A stretch of 64,000 nt of DNA from Sphaerisporangium viridialbum (GCF_049674955.1 NZ_CP187232.1:4650001-4714000), one strand, 5' to 3'. Shown: positions 1 to 9,008, numbered from the stretch's first letter. A program made the numbers and translations. Notes: generated by a model from the letters alone, not told the origin.

Positions 1-187
1 CGGGTCGTCCTGGTTCTCCTGGGACGCCGGGGCACATTGGGAGGTTGTCCTTTTGCGACGGCCTCCCTTGGACAGGCGCGCGCTTACGGCTGCGCCGGCC
101 CGGCAGCGCGCGGCGCGGGAGGGATCGACAGAGACGGTGCGTTGTGGGACACCGGTAGGGCGATGTCGACCGGTGGAGGGCGTGGCC

Positions 188-601
188 ATGGTGCGGATGC
201 TGTTGTCCATCTTGCTCAACCGGGACCTGGCAGGTGACCCGGAGTACGTGCAGTGCGCCCGCTGTAGGCACATCACCGCCTCGTTTGAGGCGCCGATGCG
301 GACCCGGTCATCCTTCACCGTGTCGCGGGGACGACCCTCTGAGGGCTACGTGATGCCGCCGGAGTGGACGTGCCCGTCGTGTGGCCGGACGGGCCCATTA
401 GAGACGGGGGAACTGTTGAGCAACGACACTTCGGTGCGCTGCCGGCGCACGTTCCTGTGCCGCTACTCCTGGACGGCGACCGGCATTGCGGCCACGGTGA
501 CCTGTCCGCGCTGCTACACCCGGCAGCGCGGTCCTGGGCTGCGACGAGCTGAGATCCCCTTGCGGCGAACCGCGCGCGGCCGCAGTGGGGTCTTCCGATG
601 A
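188..601 (+). CDS. Zinc-ribbon protein of unknown function
   Basis: I do not recognise the family. Four cysteine pairs or near-pairs are visible, CARC (residues 23-26), CPSC (62-65), C85/C91 and CPRC (106-109), the pattern of a protein binding two zinc ions. The start at 188 is inferred because the cysteine-rich part follows it and the upstream in-frame sequence is low-complexity and arginine-rich. After the TGA at 599-601 the same frame stays open to about 889 and still reads like a charged helical protein (AKRARTDALSAQHRLAVESE), so the stop may truncate a longer gene. Confidence 0.5.
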   Translation: MVRMLLSILLNRDLAGDPEYVQCARCRHITASFEAPMRTRSSFTVSRGRPSEGYVMPPEWTCPSCGRTGPLETGELLSNDTSVRCRRTFLCRYSWTATGIAATVTCPRCYTRQRGPGLRRAEIPLRRTARGRSGVFR

Positions 602-901
602 GATCCCCCTCCTGCCGCATCGCCCCGCTTCCTCCGGTCCGGTCCTCGCGCCAAACGTGCCCGCACCGACGCGCTGTCCGCGCAGCACCGCCTGGCCGTG
701 GAGTCCGAGCGGCTGGCCGTCACCGTCGACCAGCTACGCCGCCGCGAGCTTGCGTCGCAGCCCGACACCGACGAGCACTCACCGTTTCGGTCGGATGGCT
801 GCCGTGCCCTGCCGTCTGAGCTACCTCGTGAGCTCTCGGTGTCCCGTTGCCAGATCGCTTTGCGTATAGGGTCGATAACTCAGCGTTGAAATGTGATGTT
901 G

Positions 902-1450
902 AGAAGCGTCTCGATCCCGATGCCTGATGGCTCTGATCTGGGGAAATGGTGATCTCGTAATAATCGTAGGATCACTCAGCCGGGGTGCGCCTACCCACCT
1001 TCCGGGTTGAAATTAAGTCTGATCATGGAGAATCCGGCATTTGACGGGCCGGTCGCAATCGATGTGCCCCTACATTGGAGTTGGCGTGGTCGAGCCTCTT
1101 GGTCGAGTCCGATTCCATTGCCGCAGGCAGGAGCCCTCCGGGGGTGGTAGCCCGGAGGCCCTGCCCTTTTTTTGATCTTTGAACGTATGACCACCGCGCT
1201 CCCAGCGCCGATCCGGGGCCCTCCACCTTCTTTAAGAGGCCCACTACCGTTGGCTGTGGAATTCGCTCAGCCGTGCTTATGGCCTCTCCTACCAAGAGGC
1301 CATTCCCCCTTACCAGGGGAATCGACGCATGATCGGGCTGGATAGGACTCGACCAAGAGGAGGCGACCGGAGGTCGTGAAACGCAACGATTGGCTGATGA
1401 TCTGCGTTGGAGCGGGTCACGTCCAGCGGAGTGGTGTATGAGTTGATCTC
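902..1450. other. Structured non-coding stretch between zinc-ribbon gene and IS256
   Basis: No convincing gene in either strand. It holds several hairpins: one at 1133-1173 followed by seven T, one at about 1279-1302 (TGGCCTCT pairing with AGAGGCCA) and one just after it (TTCCCCCT with AGGGGAA). It could be a small RNA locus or the end of a lost mobile element; I cannot tell which. Confidence 0.35.
1133..1173 (+). terminator. Intrinsic terminator
   Basis: CTCCGGG pairs with CCCGGAG around a short loop and is followed by CCCTGCCC and seven consecutive T at 1167-1173. Such a T-run is rare at this GC content. No gene ends just upstream, so the transcript it ends is unknown. Confidence 0.6.
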
Positions 1451-1472
1451 TGCGTGATCCTGTTTCTGCAGG

Positions 1473-1946
1473 TTAAGCGGTTAGTGTCTGCGGCTTCGGG
1501 TTTTGCTGGGGTGTGTCGCCGGGGATGAGTCGGAGTCTGGTCTTGGCCAGCACGTCCAGGCCCATGTAGCGGCGGGCTTCGGTCCATTCGTCGGTCTGCT
1601 CGGTCAGTACCGCGCCGATCAGGCGGATGATCGAGGTGCGGTCGGGGAAGATGCCGGCGACGTCGGTGCGGCGGCGGATCTCTTTGTTCAGCCGTTCCTG
1701 GGGATTATTCGACCAGATCTGCTTCCAGATTTCGCGGGGAAAGGCGGCGAAGGCGAGCAGTTCGTCGCGGGCCGCGTCCAGGTGATCGCACGCGGCGGGG
1801 TATTTGGCCGACAGGGCGTCGATCACCCAGCCGTGCTGGGTGCGAACCTGCTCGGCGGTGGGCTGGTCGAAGATGGTGCGCACCAAGGTGGCCACCCACG
1901 GCTGGGCGGACTTCGGGACGCAGGTCAACAGGTTGCGCAGGTAATG
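1473..1946 (-). pseudogene. IS256 transposase, C-terminal piece
   Basis: This is the 3' part of the split IS256-family transposase. Reading in from the insertion it gives YLRNLLTCVPKSAQPWVATL. It carries the third catalytic acid in the family context NNPQERLNKEIRRR, then VAGIFPDR and the usual end of the family. It has no start of its own; the 5' part lies at 4117-4891. As it stands the gene cannot make an intact transposase. Confidence 0.85.
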
Positions 1947-4116
1947 AAACCGTAAGGAAATAACACGGTGGTTCCTGGTTTGGGGTTTGATGTGCTGCTA
2001 TGGCGATCTTGCCCGAGGTGCTCGAGCAACTGGCGTTGAAGTTCGAGGTGCTGTTGCCGCATCTGAACGAGCGGCAGCGGCGGTTGTTGTTGGCGGCCGA
2101 GGCCCGCCTGCTGGGGCATGGCGGGGTGCGGGCGGTCGCCCGGCTGGGCGGGGTGAGCGAGACGACCGTCCGCAGGGGCGTGTTCGAACTGGAGGACGGC
2201 CAGGACCCGTATCCGGACGGCCGGGTGCGGCGGGAGGGCGGTGGCCGCAAGGGCGCCGAGGAACTGGACGCGGGGCTGGTGCCGACGTTGCTGGCGCTGG
2301 TCGAGCCGGATGAACGGGGTGATCCCGAGTCGCCACTGCGGTGGACGACGAAGTCGCTGCGGCATCTGGCTGAGGAACTGACCAGACAGGGGCATCCGGT
2401 TTCGGCGCCGACGGTGGGGCGTCTACTGCGGGAGGCGGGTTTCAGTCTCCAGGCGAATGCCAAGACACTCGAGGGCGCCCAGCATCCCGATCGGGATGCC
2501 CAGTTCCGCTACATCAACGAGCAGGTCAAACGGCATCAGGTCGACGGCCAGCCGGTGATCAGCGTGGATACCAAGAAACGTGAGCAGCTCGGTCGGCTGC
2601 CGATGGCCGGGCGGGAGTGGCGGCCCAAGGGAGACCCGGTGCGGGTCGAGGACCACCATTTCTTCTTCACCGGCCCAGACGTGGAGCAGGCGATCCCGTA
2701 CGGGATCTACGACATCACCGCGAATACCGGCTGGGTGAACGTCGGCGTCGACCATGACACCCCAGTGTTCGCGGTCGAGTCGATCCGCCGCTGGTGGAAG
2801 GCCCGCGGGAGCCTCGACTACCCCCACGCCACCCGGCTGCTGATCACCGCGGACTCGGGTGGCTCCAACGGCCACCGCTACCGAGTCTGGAAGAGTGAAC
2901 TAGCCGCCCTGGCCGCCGAGACCGGCCTGTCCATCACGGTCGGCCACTTCCCGCCCGGCACTTCGAAGTGGAACAAGATCGAGCATCGATTGTTCTCCCA
3001 CATCACCTTCAACTGGCGGGGCCGGCCCTTAACCAGGCACGAGGTGGTCGTCCAGACGATCGCGGCGACCCGCTCAAGCGGCGGGCTGCGGGTCGAGGCC
3101 GCCCTGGACTCCGGCGACTACCCGACCGGCATCGCGATCAGCAAAGAACGCTTCGCCGCTCTGCCGCTCGAACGGCATCCCGTGCACGGCACCTGGAACT
3201 ACACCCTCCACGCCCGGTCCGCCGCCGGAATCCCGCAGACCACTGCCGTCGGTGAAGCGGCCGGTCCCGCACAACGCCGCCAGAGCATGCTCCAGCGCCT
3301 GGTCGACCCGCGGCTGACCGGCTTGAGCACCGCACAACTCCAGCAACTGGCTGCTCGGCTTGCCCCCGCCCAGGCCGCCCGCACCCAGGAGCGACACAGC
3401 GCGCAGCGCGGTGGCCGAGCCCGCCGCGCCACCGGCAAACTCCGCGTCGCACCACTGTTCGACGACGCCGCCCGCCTCCTGCTAACACTCATCTACCAGC
3501 GGCAGGTCTGCTCCATGAAAGTGCTGGCCGACCTGCTGGAAGTCACCGATGTGTGCATCAGCGACCTCGTGCGCGAGACCCGCCGAGTCCTGGAAGACGA
3601 CAGCTATCACCCCGGCGCCGCGCCGAGCCGCTTCGCCACCGCCGCTGCGCTGCTCGCCTTCCTGGACGGCGATCTGCGACCCGCACGAACCGAGATCATC
3701 GAACGGCTGCGCGACCCGGCCCTGGCCGGGCTGACCCGCAGCGAACTCAACCACCTCACCGAGCGGCTCGCCGCCCGGCAAGCAGCCCAGAACGAACGTC
3801 TCGGCTACCAACGACGCGGCGGCCCCCGCCAACCAGGAACCCGGGGCGGTGTCTTCCCCCAGAAGATCAGCAACAGTGAACGCGTCCTGCTCACCATCCT
3901 CTACGAGCGGAAACTATGCACCATCGACGTTCTCGCCGATGCTCTCGGCGACGTCAGCAGGTCCGCCATCGGCAACGTCATCCGCGAAACCCGTCCCCTT
4001 CTCCAACAAGAAGGCCACACCCCAGACCGAGCCCTCACCCGCTACCGCACTGCCGCCGACCTCCTCGCCACAGCCCCGTCAAGCCGCGACACGACAAGTT
4101 GATTCCTTTCGGCTCC
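1946..4116 (+). mobile_element. ISAzo13-family insertion sequence inside the IS256 element
   Basis: About 2.17 kb holding one transposase gene. The target sequence AAT(G) is present at 1943-1946 and again at 4117-4120, so the duplication is 3 or 4 bp. Terminal inverted repeats are imperfect: gaaaccgtaaggaaataac at the left against ggagccgaaaggaatcaac (reverse complement of the right), 14 of 19 matching. Removing the element restores the IS256 reading frame, which proves insertion. Confidence 0.85.
2000..4102 (+). CDS. ISAzo13-family transposase with duplicated C-terminal domain
   Basis: A 700-residue DDE transposase. The N-terminus has a helix-turn-helix (GGVRAVARLGGVSETTVRRG). The catalytic core shows SVDTKKREQLG, then ITADSGGSNGHRY, then FPPGTSKWNKIEHRLFSH, giving D, D and E in the family's order. 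The core ends near residue 400. After it come two tandem copies of about 130 residues, each with a linker of LTGLSTAQL or LAGLTRSEL type, a QR.GG patch, a LLLTLIYQR or VLLTILYER segment and a helix-turn-helix-like stretch. This makes the protein longer than usual for the family. The frame is intact, so the element may be active. Confidence 0.85.
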   Translation: MAILPEVLEQLALKFEVLLPHLNERQRRLLLAAEARLLGHGGVRAVARLGGVSETTVRRGVFELEDGQDPYPDGRVRREGGGRKGAEELDAGLVPTLLALVEPDERGDPESPLRWTTKSLRHLAEELTRQGHPVSAPTVGRLLREAGFSLQANAKTLEGAQHPDRDAQFRYINEQVKRHQVDGQPVISVDTKKREQLGRLPMAGREWRPKGDPVRVEDHHFFFTGPDVEQAIPYGIYDITANTGWVNVGVDHDTPVFAVESIRRWWKARGSLDYPHATRLLITADSGGSNGHRYRVWKSELAALAAETGLSITVGHFPPGTSKWNKIEHRLFSHITFNWRGRPLTRHEVVVQTIAATRSSGGLRVEAALDSGDYPTGIAISKERFAALPLERHPVHGTWNYTLHARSAAGIPQTTAVGEAAGPAQRRQSMLQRLVDPRLTGLSTAQLQQLAARLAPAQAARTQERHSAQRGGRARRATGKLRVAPLFDDAARLLLTLIYQRQVCSMKVLADLLEVTDVCISDLVRETRRVLEDDSYHPGAAPSRFATAAALLAFLDGDLRPARTEIIERLRDPALAGLTRSELNHLTERLAARQAAQNERLGYQRRGGPRQPGTRGGVFPQKISNSERVLLTILYERKLCTIDVLADALGDVSRSAIGNVIRETRPLLQQEGHTPDRALTRYRTAADLLATAPSSRDTTS

Positions 4117-4891
4117 AATGGGTCCGGCACCTTTGCCAGCACGCACCCGGCAACGCGGCGGCGACCGCGGCCACCAGCCCGGTGTGCGCATCGGAGATCA
4201 CCAGCTGCACGCCGGAAAGGCCGCGGGCGACCAGGCTGCGAAGAAGCCCCAGCCAGGCGGCGCCGTCTTCAGCCGAGGTGACCTCCACGCCAAGAATCTC
4301 GCGGCGTCCGTCGGCGTTGACCGCCGTGGCGACCAGCACGTGCACGTTGATGATCCGCCCGCCCTCGCGGACCTTCTGGGTGAGGGCGTCCAGCCACAGG
4401 AACGCGTACGGGCCGGCGTCCAGGGCCCGGGTACGGAACGCCTCCACCTGATCGTCCAGCACCTTGGCCATCTCCGAGACTTGGCTTTTGGAGATGTGCT
4501 TGATGCCCAGTTGCTCCACCAGCTTGTCCACCCGCCGGGTGGAGACGCCCAGCAGATAGGAGGTGGCTACCACGCTGACCAGCGCCTGCTCGGCCCGGCG
4601 CCGCCGCTCCAGCAGCCAGTCAGGAAAGTAGGAGCCCGAGCGCAGCTTGGGAATGGCAAGCTCCACGGTCCCCGCGCGGGTGTCCCACTGGCGGGTGCGG
4701 TAGCCGTTGCGCCGGTTGGTCCGCTCGCTGCTGCGTTCGCCGTATCCGGCACCGCACAACCCGTCGGCCTCGGCCGACATCAACGTCTCGGCCATGGTCT
4801 GCACCATGGATCGCAACAGATCCGGATCCTGGGTCTCCATCTGCTTCGCCAGCCAGCTCACAGGGTCCACACTGTCGTTCACGGCCATCAC
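4117..4891 (-). pseudogene. IS256 transposase, N-terminal piece
   Basis: The 5' part of the split gene, starting at ATG 4891 (or 4888). It has the family's N-terminal region (GYGERSSERTNRRNGYRTR), KLRSGSYFPDWLLERRRR, the first catalytic Asp in FLWLDALTQKVREGG and the second in LVISDAHTGLV. It ends at CRTH, where the ISAzo13 element begins; the residues read beyond that come from the insert. Confidence 0.88.
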
Positions 4892-4977
4892 CTGTTCTCC
4901 TTCGATCTTGGTGTAGCAACCTGAAGGATCACGTGATGGCCGTCTTCATTTCACGACGCCACGCTGACTAACAGCGG

Positions 4978-5172
4978 AAACTCGTACACCACCCCCGTGG
5001 ACGCAACCCCGGACTGCTCAGCGAGTGGCACGGAGAGCGGTTAATTGCAGTTGACATACCGCCGGGGGCCGACCCACACGGACTGTTCACACTGATGAAG
5101 AGGGAAGTGGACGAGGCAGGGGCCTTCTGGGAATGGGCTGACGCCAGGCCGTTCTCGATCACGCAGGATTGA
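4978..5172 (+). pseudogene. C-terminal remnant of a DUF4265-like protein
   Basis: An open stretch with no plausible start reads into RLIAVDIPPGADPHGLFTLM, then EAGAFWEWADARPF, and stops at 5170-5172. The pattern resembles the end of DUF4265 proteins from memory, a weak assignment. The 5' part is absent next to the IS256 end, so the IS256 copy or a linked deletion probably removed it. It converges on the toxin remnant at 5215. Confidence 0.4.
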
Positions 5173-5214
5173 CCGCGTCAACGCCTTCGGCCGCGATACA
5201 GCGGGTAGCCCGCG

Positions 5215-5473
5215 TCACTGCAGGACGACCGTGGCTCCGAAGCGTTCGAGGAGCTGCACGATCTCCTCGAAGCAGGAGAGCTGCCCCGCGGGGCCGAGGA
5301 CGACCTCGGCTAGCGCCTGGCGTGAGATGTCGGCGGCGTGCCAGACCAGAGTGAAGGGGTGGTAGGGATCACCCTTGAGCGCAGGAGAAGAGGTGTATCC
5401 CTCAGGAAGATCACAGTTGCTGTTGTGAACGAGTACAGGCGTGGCCCCCGCCAGCGCATAGTACGTTTGCTAT
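5215..5473 (-). pseudogene. C-terminal remnant of a polymorphic toxin (HINT-type junction)
   Basis: On the minus strand, directly after an in-frame TAG, the sequence reads QTYYALAGATPVLVHNSN and then about 65 further residues to TGA at 5215-5217. The YYALAG.TPVLVHN motif is the conserved end of the pretoxin HINT/RHS region that precedes a variable C-terminal toxin or effector module. The tail (for example YHPFTLVWHAADISRQALAE) is not a family I recognise. Only the terminal module survives, with no start or delivery domain, so this is a relic or a displaced cassette. Confidence 0.6.
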
Positions 5474-5662
5474 GCGGCCCCCCTCTACTTGCGTTTTAGC
5501 AGGTCAGGTGCGATTTGCTGGGTCCGGTGAGGTACGTGGACGTGCGTCGTTGGGCGGGGTTGTTGCCGTCACCGTTGCCGTCAGCCACGCTGGCCTCTCC
5601 GCAGATTCGGTGGGGTCGGCTTGCGCACGGTTGTCCGGGGCGCCGGGTTGTCCGCACGAGGT

Positions 5663-6030
5663 TCACCAGCCTCGTGGATCAGCCGCGCGCCGCTCCATGA
5701 AGTGCTGGAGCCTGAGCCGTTGGGTGTGGTGCATCGGCAACTGCTCGATCTCTTCGGGCGGCACGAATCGGAGCTCGGTGGACTCGTCGGAGATCTCCAG
5801 CCGGCCGCCGGTGATGCGGGCGGTGAAGCAGACGTTGAACTGTCGCCGCACCTCGCCGTCGGTGTAGGCGATGATGTGTTTCGGGTCGGTGTAGGTGCCG
5901 ACCAGGCCAGTGATCTCGACGTCCAGGCCGGTCTCCTCTTTGATCTCGCGGACGGCCGTGCCGGGTAGGGAATCGGTGAGGTCCATGCCTCCGCCGGGCA
6001 GGGCCCAGAGGTCGTTGTCCCGTCGGCGCT
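5663..6030 (-). pseudogene. NUDIX hydrolase, N-terminally truncated
   Basis: LWALPGGGMDLTDSLPGTAV followed by REIKEETGLDVE is a NUDIX box (REIKEETG helix intact); the first glutamate of the classical motif is not evident, with Asp/Ser in the loop. Downstream residues (NVCFTARITGG, STELRFVPPEEIEQLP) fit small ADP-ribose or nucleotide NUDIX hydrolases. Upstream of about 6030 the frame runs antisense into an integrase fragment, so the native N-terminus (roughly 40 residues) has been replaced. Confidence 0.65.
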
Positions 6031-6263
6031 GCCGGCACTCCACCGCCACCCTCCTCCTGGAGCAGAGCGTCGAACTGGTCGTGATCAAGGAACTCCTCGG
6101 CCACGCCCACATCGGCGTAACCGCCACCGTCTACGCCCACGGGCTCCGCCTCCAGCGCGACGCCATCGACGCCCTCGGCTCCGCGTTCGGCAGCCCGGCG
6201 ATCGCCGAGACGGTCAGCGCCGACGGTGACGAACCGCCGCCCTGCGCGGCCCTTGTCCGCTGA
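6031..6263 (+). pseudogene. Tyrosine recombinase, C-terminal fragment
   Basis: Starting in mid-domain with the H of RHSTATLLLEQ, it continues through VIKELLGHAHIGVTATVYAH, which holds the second catalytic His and the nucleophile Tyr of phage-type integrases, to a normal-looking end at 6263. All of the N-terminal and half of the catalytic domain are missing; the break abuts the truncated NUDIX gene, marking a recombination junction near 6030. Confidence 0.7.
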
Positions 6264-6320
6264 CGTTGCCGTCAACTATTGCCGCCAGACAGGAACGAAC
6301 CAACCTAAAACACCCAGGCC

Positions 6321-6360
6321 AAATCGACAGAGGTTCGCATATGCGAATCTCTGTCGATTT
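6321..6360. repeat. 40-bp near-perfect palindrome
   Basis: Arms AAATCGACAGAG and CTCTGTCGATTT enclose TTCGCATATGCGAA; only one base pair (6333 G with 6348 T) fails to match. It lies between the 3' ends of the integrase fragment and the immunity gene, so it may be a bidirectional terminator, but perfect symmetry at the centre (no loop) is more like a protein-binding or recombination site. Confidence 0.7.
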
Positions 6361-6405
6361 CATCTACCTGCCCAAAGTTCGGCGTGAATCCGACCGAGGA
6401 TTGCG

Positions 6406-6767
6406 CTATTTGCCCCCACTTTCCTGCAGACGATCTCTGCAGCGTTCGTAAATCTCTATAGCGCGCAAATCATGATTGGTGAATTCTTCCCAGAAGCCCT
6501 CTCTTTGCCACTCGTCCGGCTCCATCGACACCGAGCCGTCCCATCCGATACGAACGGTCCAGACCGTGCTAATTTGCGCATCGACCACCTCGAAGAGGCG
6601 AGAGTCAAGCAGCGGAGGCAATTCGTCCCGCCTGGACTCAATCCGGAAAAATTCGGACCCTCTGCTTGGCATTCAACGCCCAGAACTACATACTCGCGAC
6701 CAGGACGCAGGACGTGTGAACCTTGACGAACGCTGCGGTCAACCCCTTCGGCACCGACGAATCTCAC
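6406..6767 (-). pseudogene. Immunity-like protein for the adjacent toxin, frameshifted
   Basis: Frame one starts with GTG at 6767, overlapping the toxin's stop by four bases, and reads MRFVGAEGVDRSVRQGSHVL, RPGREYVVLGVECQ. Frame two (from about 6672) continues with EFFRIESRRDELPPLLDSRL, FEVVDAQISTVWTVR and FWEEFTNHDLRAIEIYERCR. Together they make a 120-residue acidic protein of the small type that follows RHS/HINT toxins in actinomycetes. A single-base indel near 6650-6675 splits it. The immunity role is inferred from position, size and acidity. Confidence 0.5.
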
Positions 6768-6975
6768 CTTCGCGCGACCTCCCAGCGGCGATTCATGACG
6801 ACCTTGTAGTCAAACCCGTACATGACCTCACCCGATGTGCGATTCATGTAGTAATGCACCTGATAGTCGCCGTAGGGGCTCTGGTGGGTGTCGGTACTGT
6901 ACTTGCCCCACTGCGAAATACGGGCCGCGAATTGAGGTAACTGCTGGTCAGTGGCCTGTGAGTGCAGCGTAGGCG
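6764..6975 (-). pseudogene. C-terminal toxin-domain fragment
   Basis: About 70 residues read QLPQFAARISQWGKYSTDTH, then GDYQVHYYMNRTSGEVMYGF and DYKVVMNRRW before TGA. Size, position at the end of a gene and tight coupling to a small acidic protein suggest the tip of a polymorphic toxin. I do not recognise the fold. Upstream it is fused to a resolvase fragment on the other strand, so delivery and pretoxin parts are gone. Confidence 0.45.
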
Positions 6976-6982
6976 GTAGATC

Positions 6983-7155
6983 TGCCGCAACCGCGGTGGC
7001 CTCGACCAGGCCCTCGCCGCTATGTGGGACGGCAGCGTCCTCACGGTGACCAAGTTCGACCGGTTCGCCCGCAACATGGCCGAGGCCAACGAGATCCTGA
7101 CCGACCTGTGCGGACGCGGCGTCCTTTTCGGCCTGGGCGCCAACGTCCGGGAGTC
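6983..7155 (+). pseudogene. Serine resolvase fragment
   Basis: RGGLDQALAAMWDGSVLTVT followed by KFDRFARNMAEANEILTDLC and GRGVLFGLGANV is the middle of a resolvase catalytic domain (the LDRLARN-type helix). The N-terminal YARVS segment with the nucleophile Ser and the DNA-binding end are both missing. It is one of several resolvase relics in the window. Confidence 0.65.
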
Positions 7156-7214
7156 TGGCAGCTATCGAGGCGGGGGAAAAGTGGGCCGGGTTGAAGGCTT
7201 TGGCAGAGGTGCCT

Positions 7215-8885
7215 TCATGCCCCGGGCGATTGGATGACCGAAACCACGACCCGTGAGATCGACAGGTCGATCGTCCGGTGTGACGGCAGCATCCTCGTTG
7301 AGGTGGCCGGGTCGTCGCCTGTTCCCAGATTCCGCTCCCAGCGCGGATGCGACCCGCCCGCAACGACCAGCCGAATCCGGTTGTTCCGCGCGAACCGGTG
7401 CGCGACGGCGTCGAGCTCCATACGAATCAGGCCCTGGGGCGCCGAAGGGTCGAGTCGGACGAACCCGTCGCTGACGTTGCGTGAGCGGCCTTGGGCATCC
7501 ACTTCCGACACGCGAACGAACAGGTCGGCGAAGGGATTGTCGGAACTGTGGCCCAGTTCTACAACTGGGCTGCCGACGACCTCGAGCTCCGTGGTCAACG
7601 GGTCTGACGTGAATGCCAGCACATCGGAACGCGAGGCGAGCGCGCTGTCATCCGTGTAGCCCGCGGTCACTCCCGGGGAAACTTGCGTGACGAACGCGCC
7701 ACCGTACGTGGGGGTCGGCTGGGCTGGGTCGTAGATGAACTCGCTCACTTCTCCCGCGTCGGCCGGTTGAGCGGCCAGGAGTTCGCCGGAGCGGGGATAC
7801 AGGATCTGCTCGACCGTCGCCGGCGGCCAGGCCGGAAGGTCGCGCCACCCCTCGCCGGGGCCACTGAGGAACACCTTGACCGGCGTGGCGCGGTGCCGGT
7901 CGCTTGATCCGGCCAGATGCTCGTCGAACCAGGCGAGGGCTTCGGGGAGCAGGATGCGGGCACCCTCGGCGCCCCCCTGAGCATGCGTCCACGGGCCCAT
8001 GGTGAGTCCGACATCGACGCCCCGCTCGGCCAGCCGCGCGTACCCCGCCAGCGTCTGGCGAAGAAAACCGTCCTGCCAGCCGCCCTGAATCAACACGGGG
8101 ACGTGCACCCGATCCAGCGCTTCCGTCAGGTCGGCGCGCTTCCACCATGGGTCGCCCAGATCCCGCCGACTGACCCACTCGCGGTACCAAGGCGCCTTCC
8201 CGTCCATCAGCTCCTCGGCGGCGTCGGCCAGCGGAAGCGCTGCCAGGGCCTTCTTGATACGGCCCCGGGAAGAGAGAACCGCAAAGATGCGAGGCAGGAT
8301 CGGCTCCTCCTGCTTGGTCGTGACGAACGACCATTCGAACACCATGCTCAGCAAAAACGCCCCGCCGGTGTAGACGAATGCGCCGAAGTTGTGCGGCGCG
8401 CACGCGATGACCGCGGTTACCAGCTCTGCAGGCGGATCCATCAGCAACGCCCACGCGGCGAAGCCGACAGATGAAAAGCCGTGCGTGGCGAAGCGCCCGT
8501 CAAACCACGGCTGCTCGCGCATCCAAGCGACGATGTCGGCCGCATCGTCGACTTCCCGCATGTGCGGTTCGAAGGTTCCCCCCGATCCGAACGTGCCCCG
8601 CCACCGGACCAGCACGACCCGATAGCCACGGCAGGCGAACATTCCGCCGGTTATGGCCGACCCCATCACGTTGTAGCCGTAAGGGGAGCTGACGAGAATC
8701 GTTCCCGACGCCGGCCCTTTCGGCTCCAAGAGATTCGCTAACAGCTCGACGCCGTCTCTCATCGGGATCCGCACGTTGCGGGTCACGCTGTAGTCGCTCG
8801 TCGAAGCGGGCAGCCGAGCGTACTTCGTCCACAGCAGGTCAGCGAGCCGTTGCCCGAGCGTCCGATCCTTGGCTCCTTGGTTCAT
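7215..8885 (-). CDS. CocE/NonD-family hydrolase
   Basis: A 556-residue alpha/beta hydrolase of the CocE/X-Pro dipeptidyl-peptidase type, acting on esters or amides. N-terminal catalytic domain: VRIPMRDGVELLANLLEP, oxyanion region SSPYGYN, and nucleophile Ser in THGFSSVGFAAW (usual G-x-S-Y-x-G; here S-V). A later GGWQDGFL and PWTHAQGG carry the probable Asp and His. The C-terminal jelly roll is clear (PLTTELEVVGSPVVELGHSS, LFVRVSEVDAQGRSRNVSDG). I chose ATG 8885, preceded by GGAGAGAG; an in-frame start at 8939 exists. It is divergent from a MarR-type gene that probably controls it. Confidence 0.85.
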   Translation of the reverse strand: MNQGAKDRTLGQRLADLLWTKYARLPASTSDYSVTRNVRIPMRDGVELLANLLEPKGPASGTILVSSPYGYNVMGSAITGGMFACRGYRVVLVRWRGTFGSGGTFEPHMREVDDAADIVAWMREQPWFDGRFATHGFSSVGFAAWALLMDPPAELVTAVIACAPHNFGAFVYTGGAFLLSMVFEWSFVTTKQEEPILPRIFAVLSSRGRIKKALAALPLADAAEELMDGKAPWYREWVSRRDLGDPWWKRADLTEALDRVHVPVLIQGGWQDGFLRQTLAGYARLAERGVDVGLTMGPWTHAQGGAEGARILLPEALAWFDEHLAGSSDRHRATPVKVFLSGPGEGWRDLPAWPPATVEQILYPRSGELLAAQPADAGEVSEFIYDPAQPTPTYGGAFVTQVSPGVTAGYTDDSALASRSDVLAFTSDPLTTELEVVGSPVVELGHSSDNPFADLFVRVSEVDAQGRSRNVSDGFVRLDPSAPQGLIRMELDAVAHRFARNNRIRLVVAGGSHPRWERNLGTGDDPATSTRMLPSHRTIDLSISRVVVSVIQSPGA

Positions 8886-9008
8886 CTCTCTCTCCATCAC
8901 AACGCGTGCCTGGCGATGCCCGTCTCCCGTCGCCCGCATCGGCCCGCGGACGCTCGACCCCGGGTCCCCGTCTGCCGCCGAGCGGTGTCCCTTGTGCGCC
9001 GTCTAGTA

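Larger units (their letters stand above)
1451..4935 (-). mobile_element. IS256-family element, interrupted by an ISAzo13-family insertion
   Basis: The transposase is on the minus strand in two pieces (4117-4891 and 1473-1946) that join exactly when the inserted 2.17 kb is removed, restoring the IS256 motif CRTHYLRNLL. Short inverted ends share CGTGATCCT at 1453-1461 and its complement at 4925-4933; the outer boundaries and the target duplication are not resolved. Confidence 0.75.

Noticed and set aside
1081..1175. Possible tRNA (GGTCGAGTCC reminiscent of a T-loop)
   Set aside because: No acceptor stem, anticodon arm or CCA context could be paired; the hairpin behaves as a terminator.
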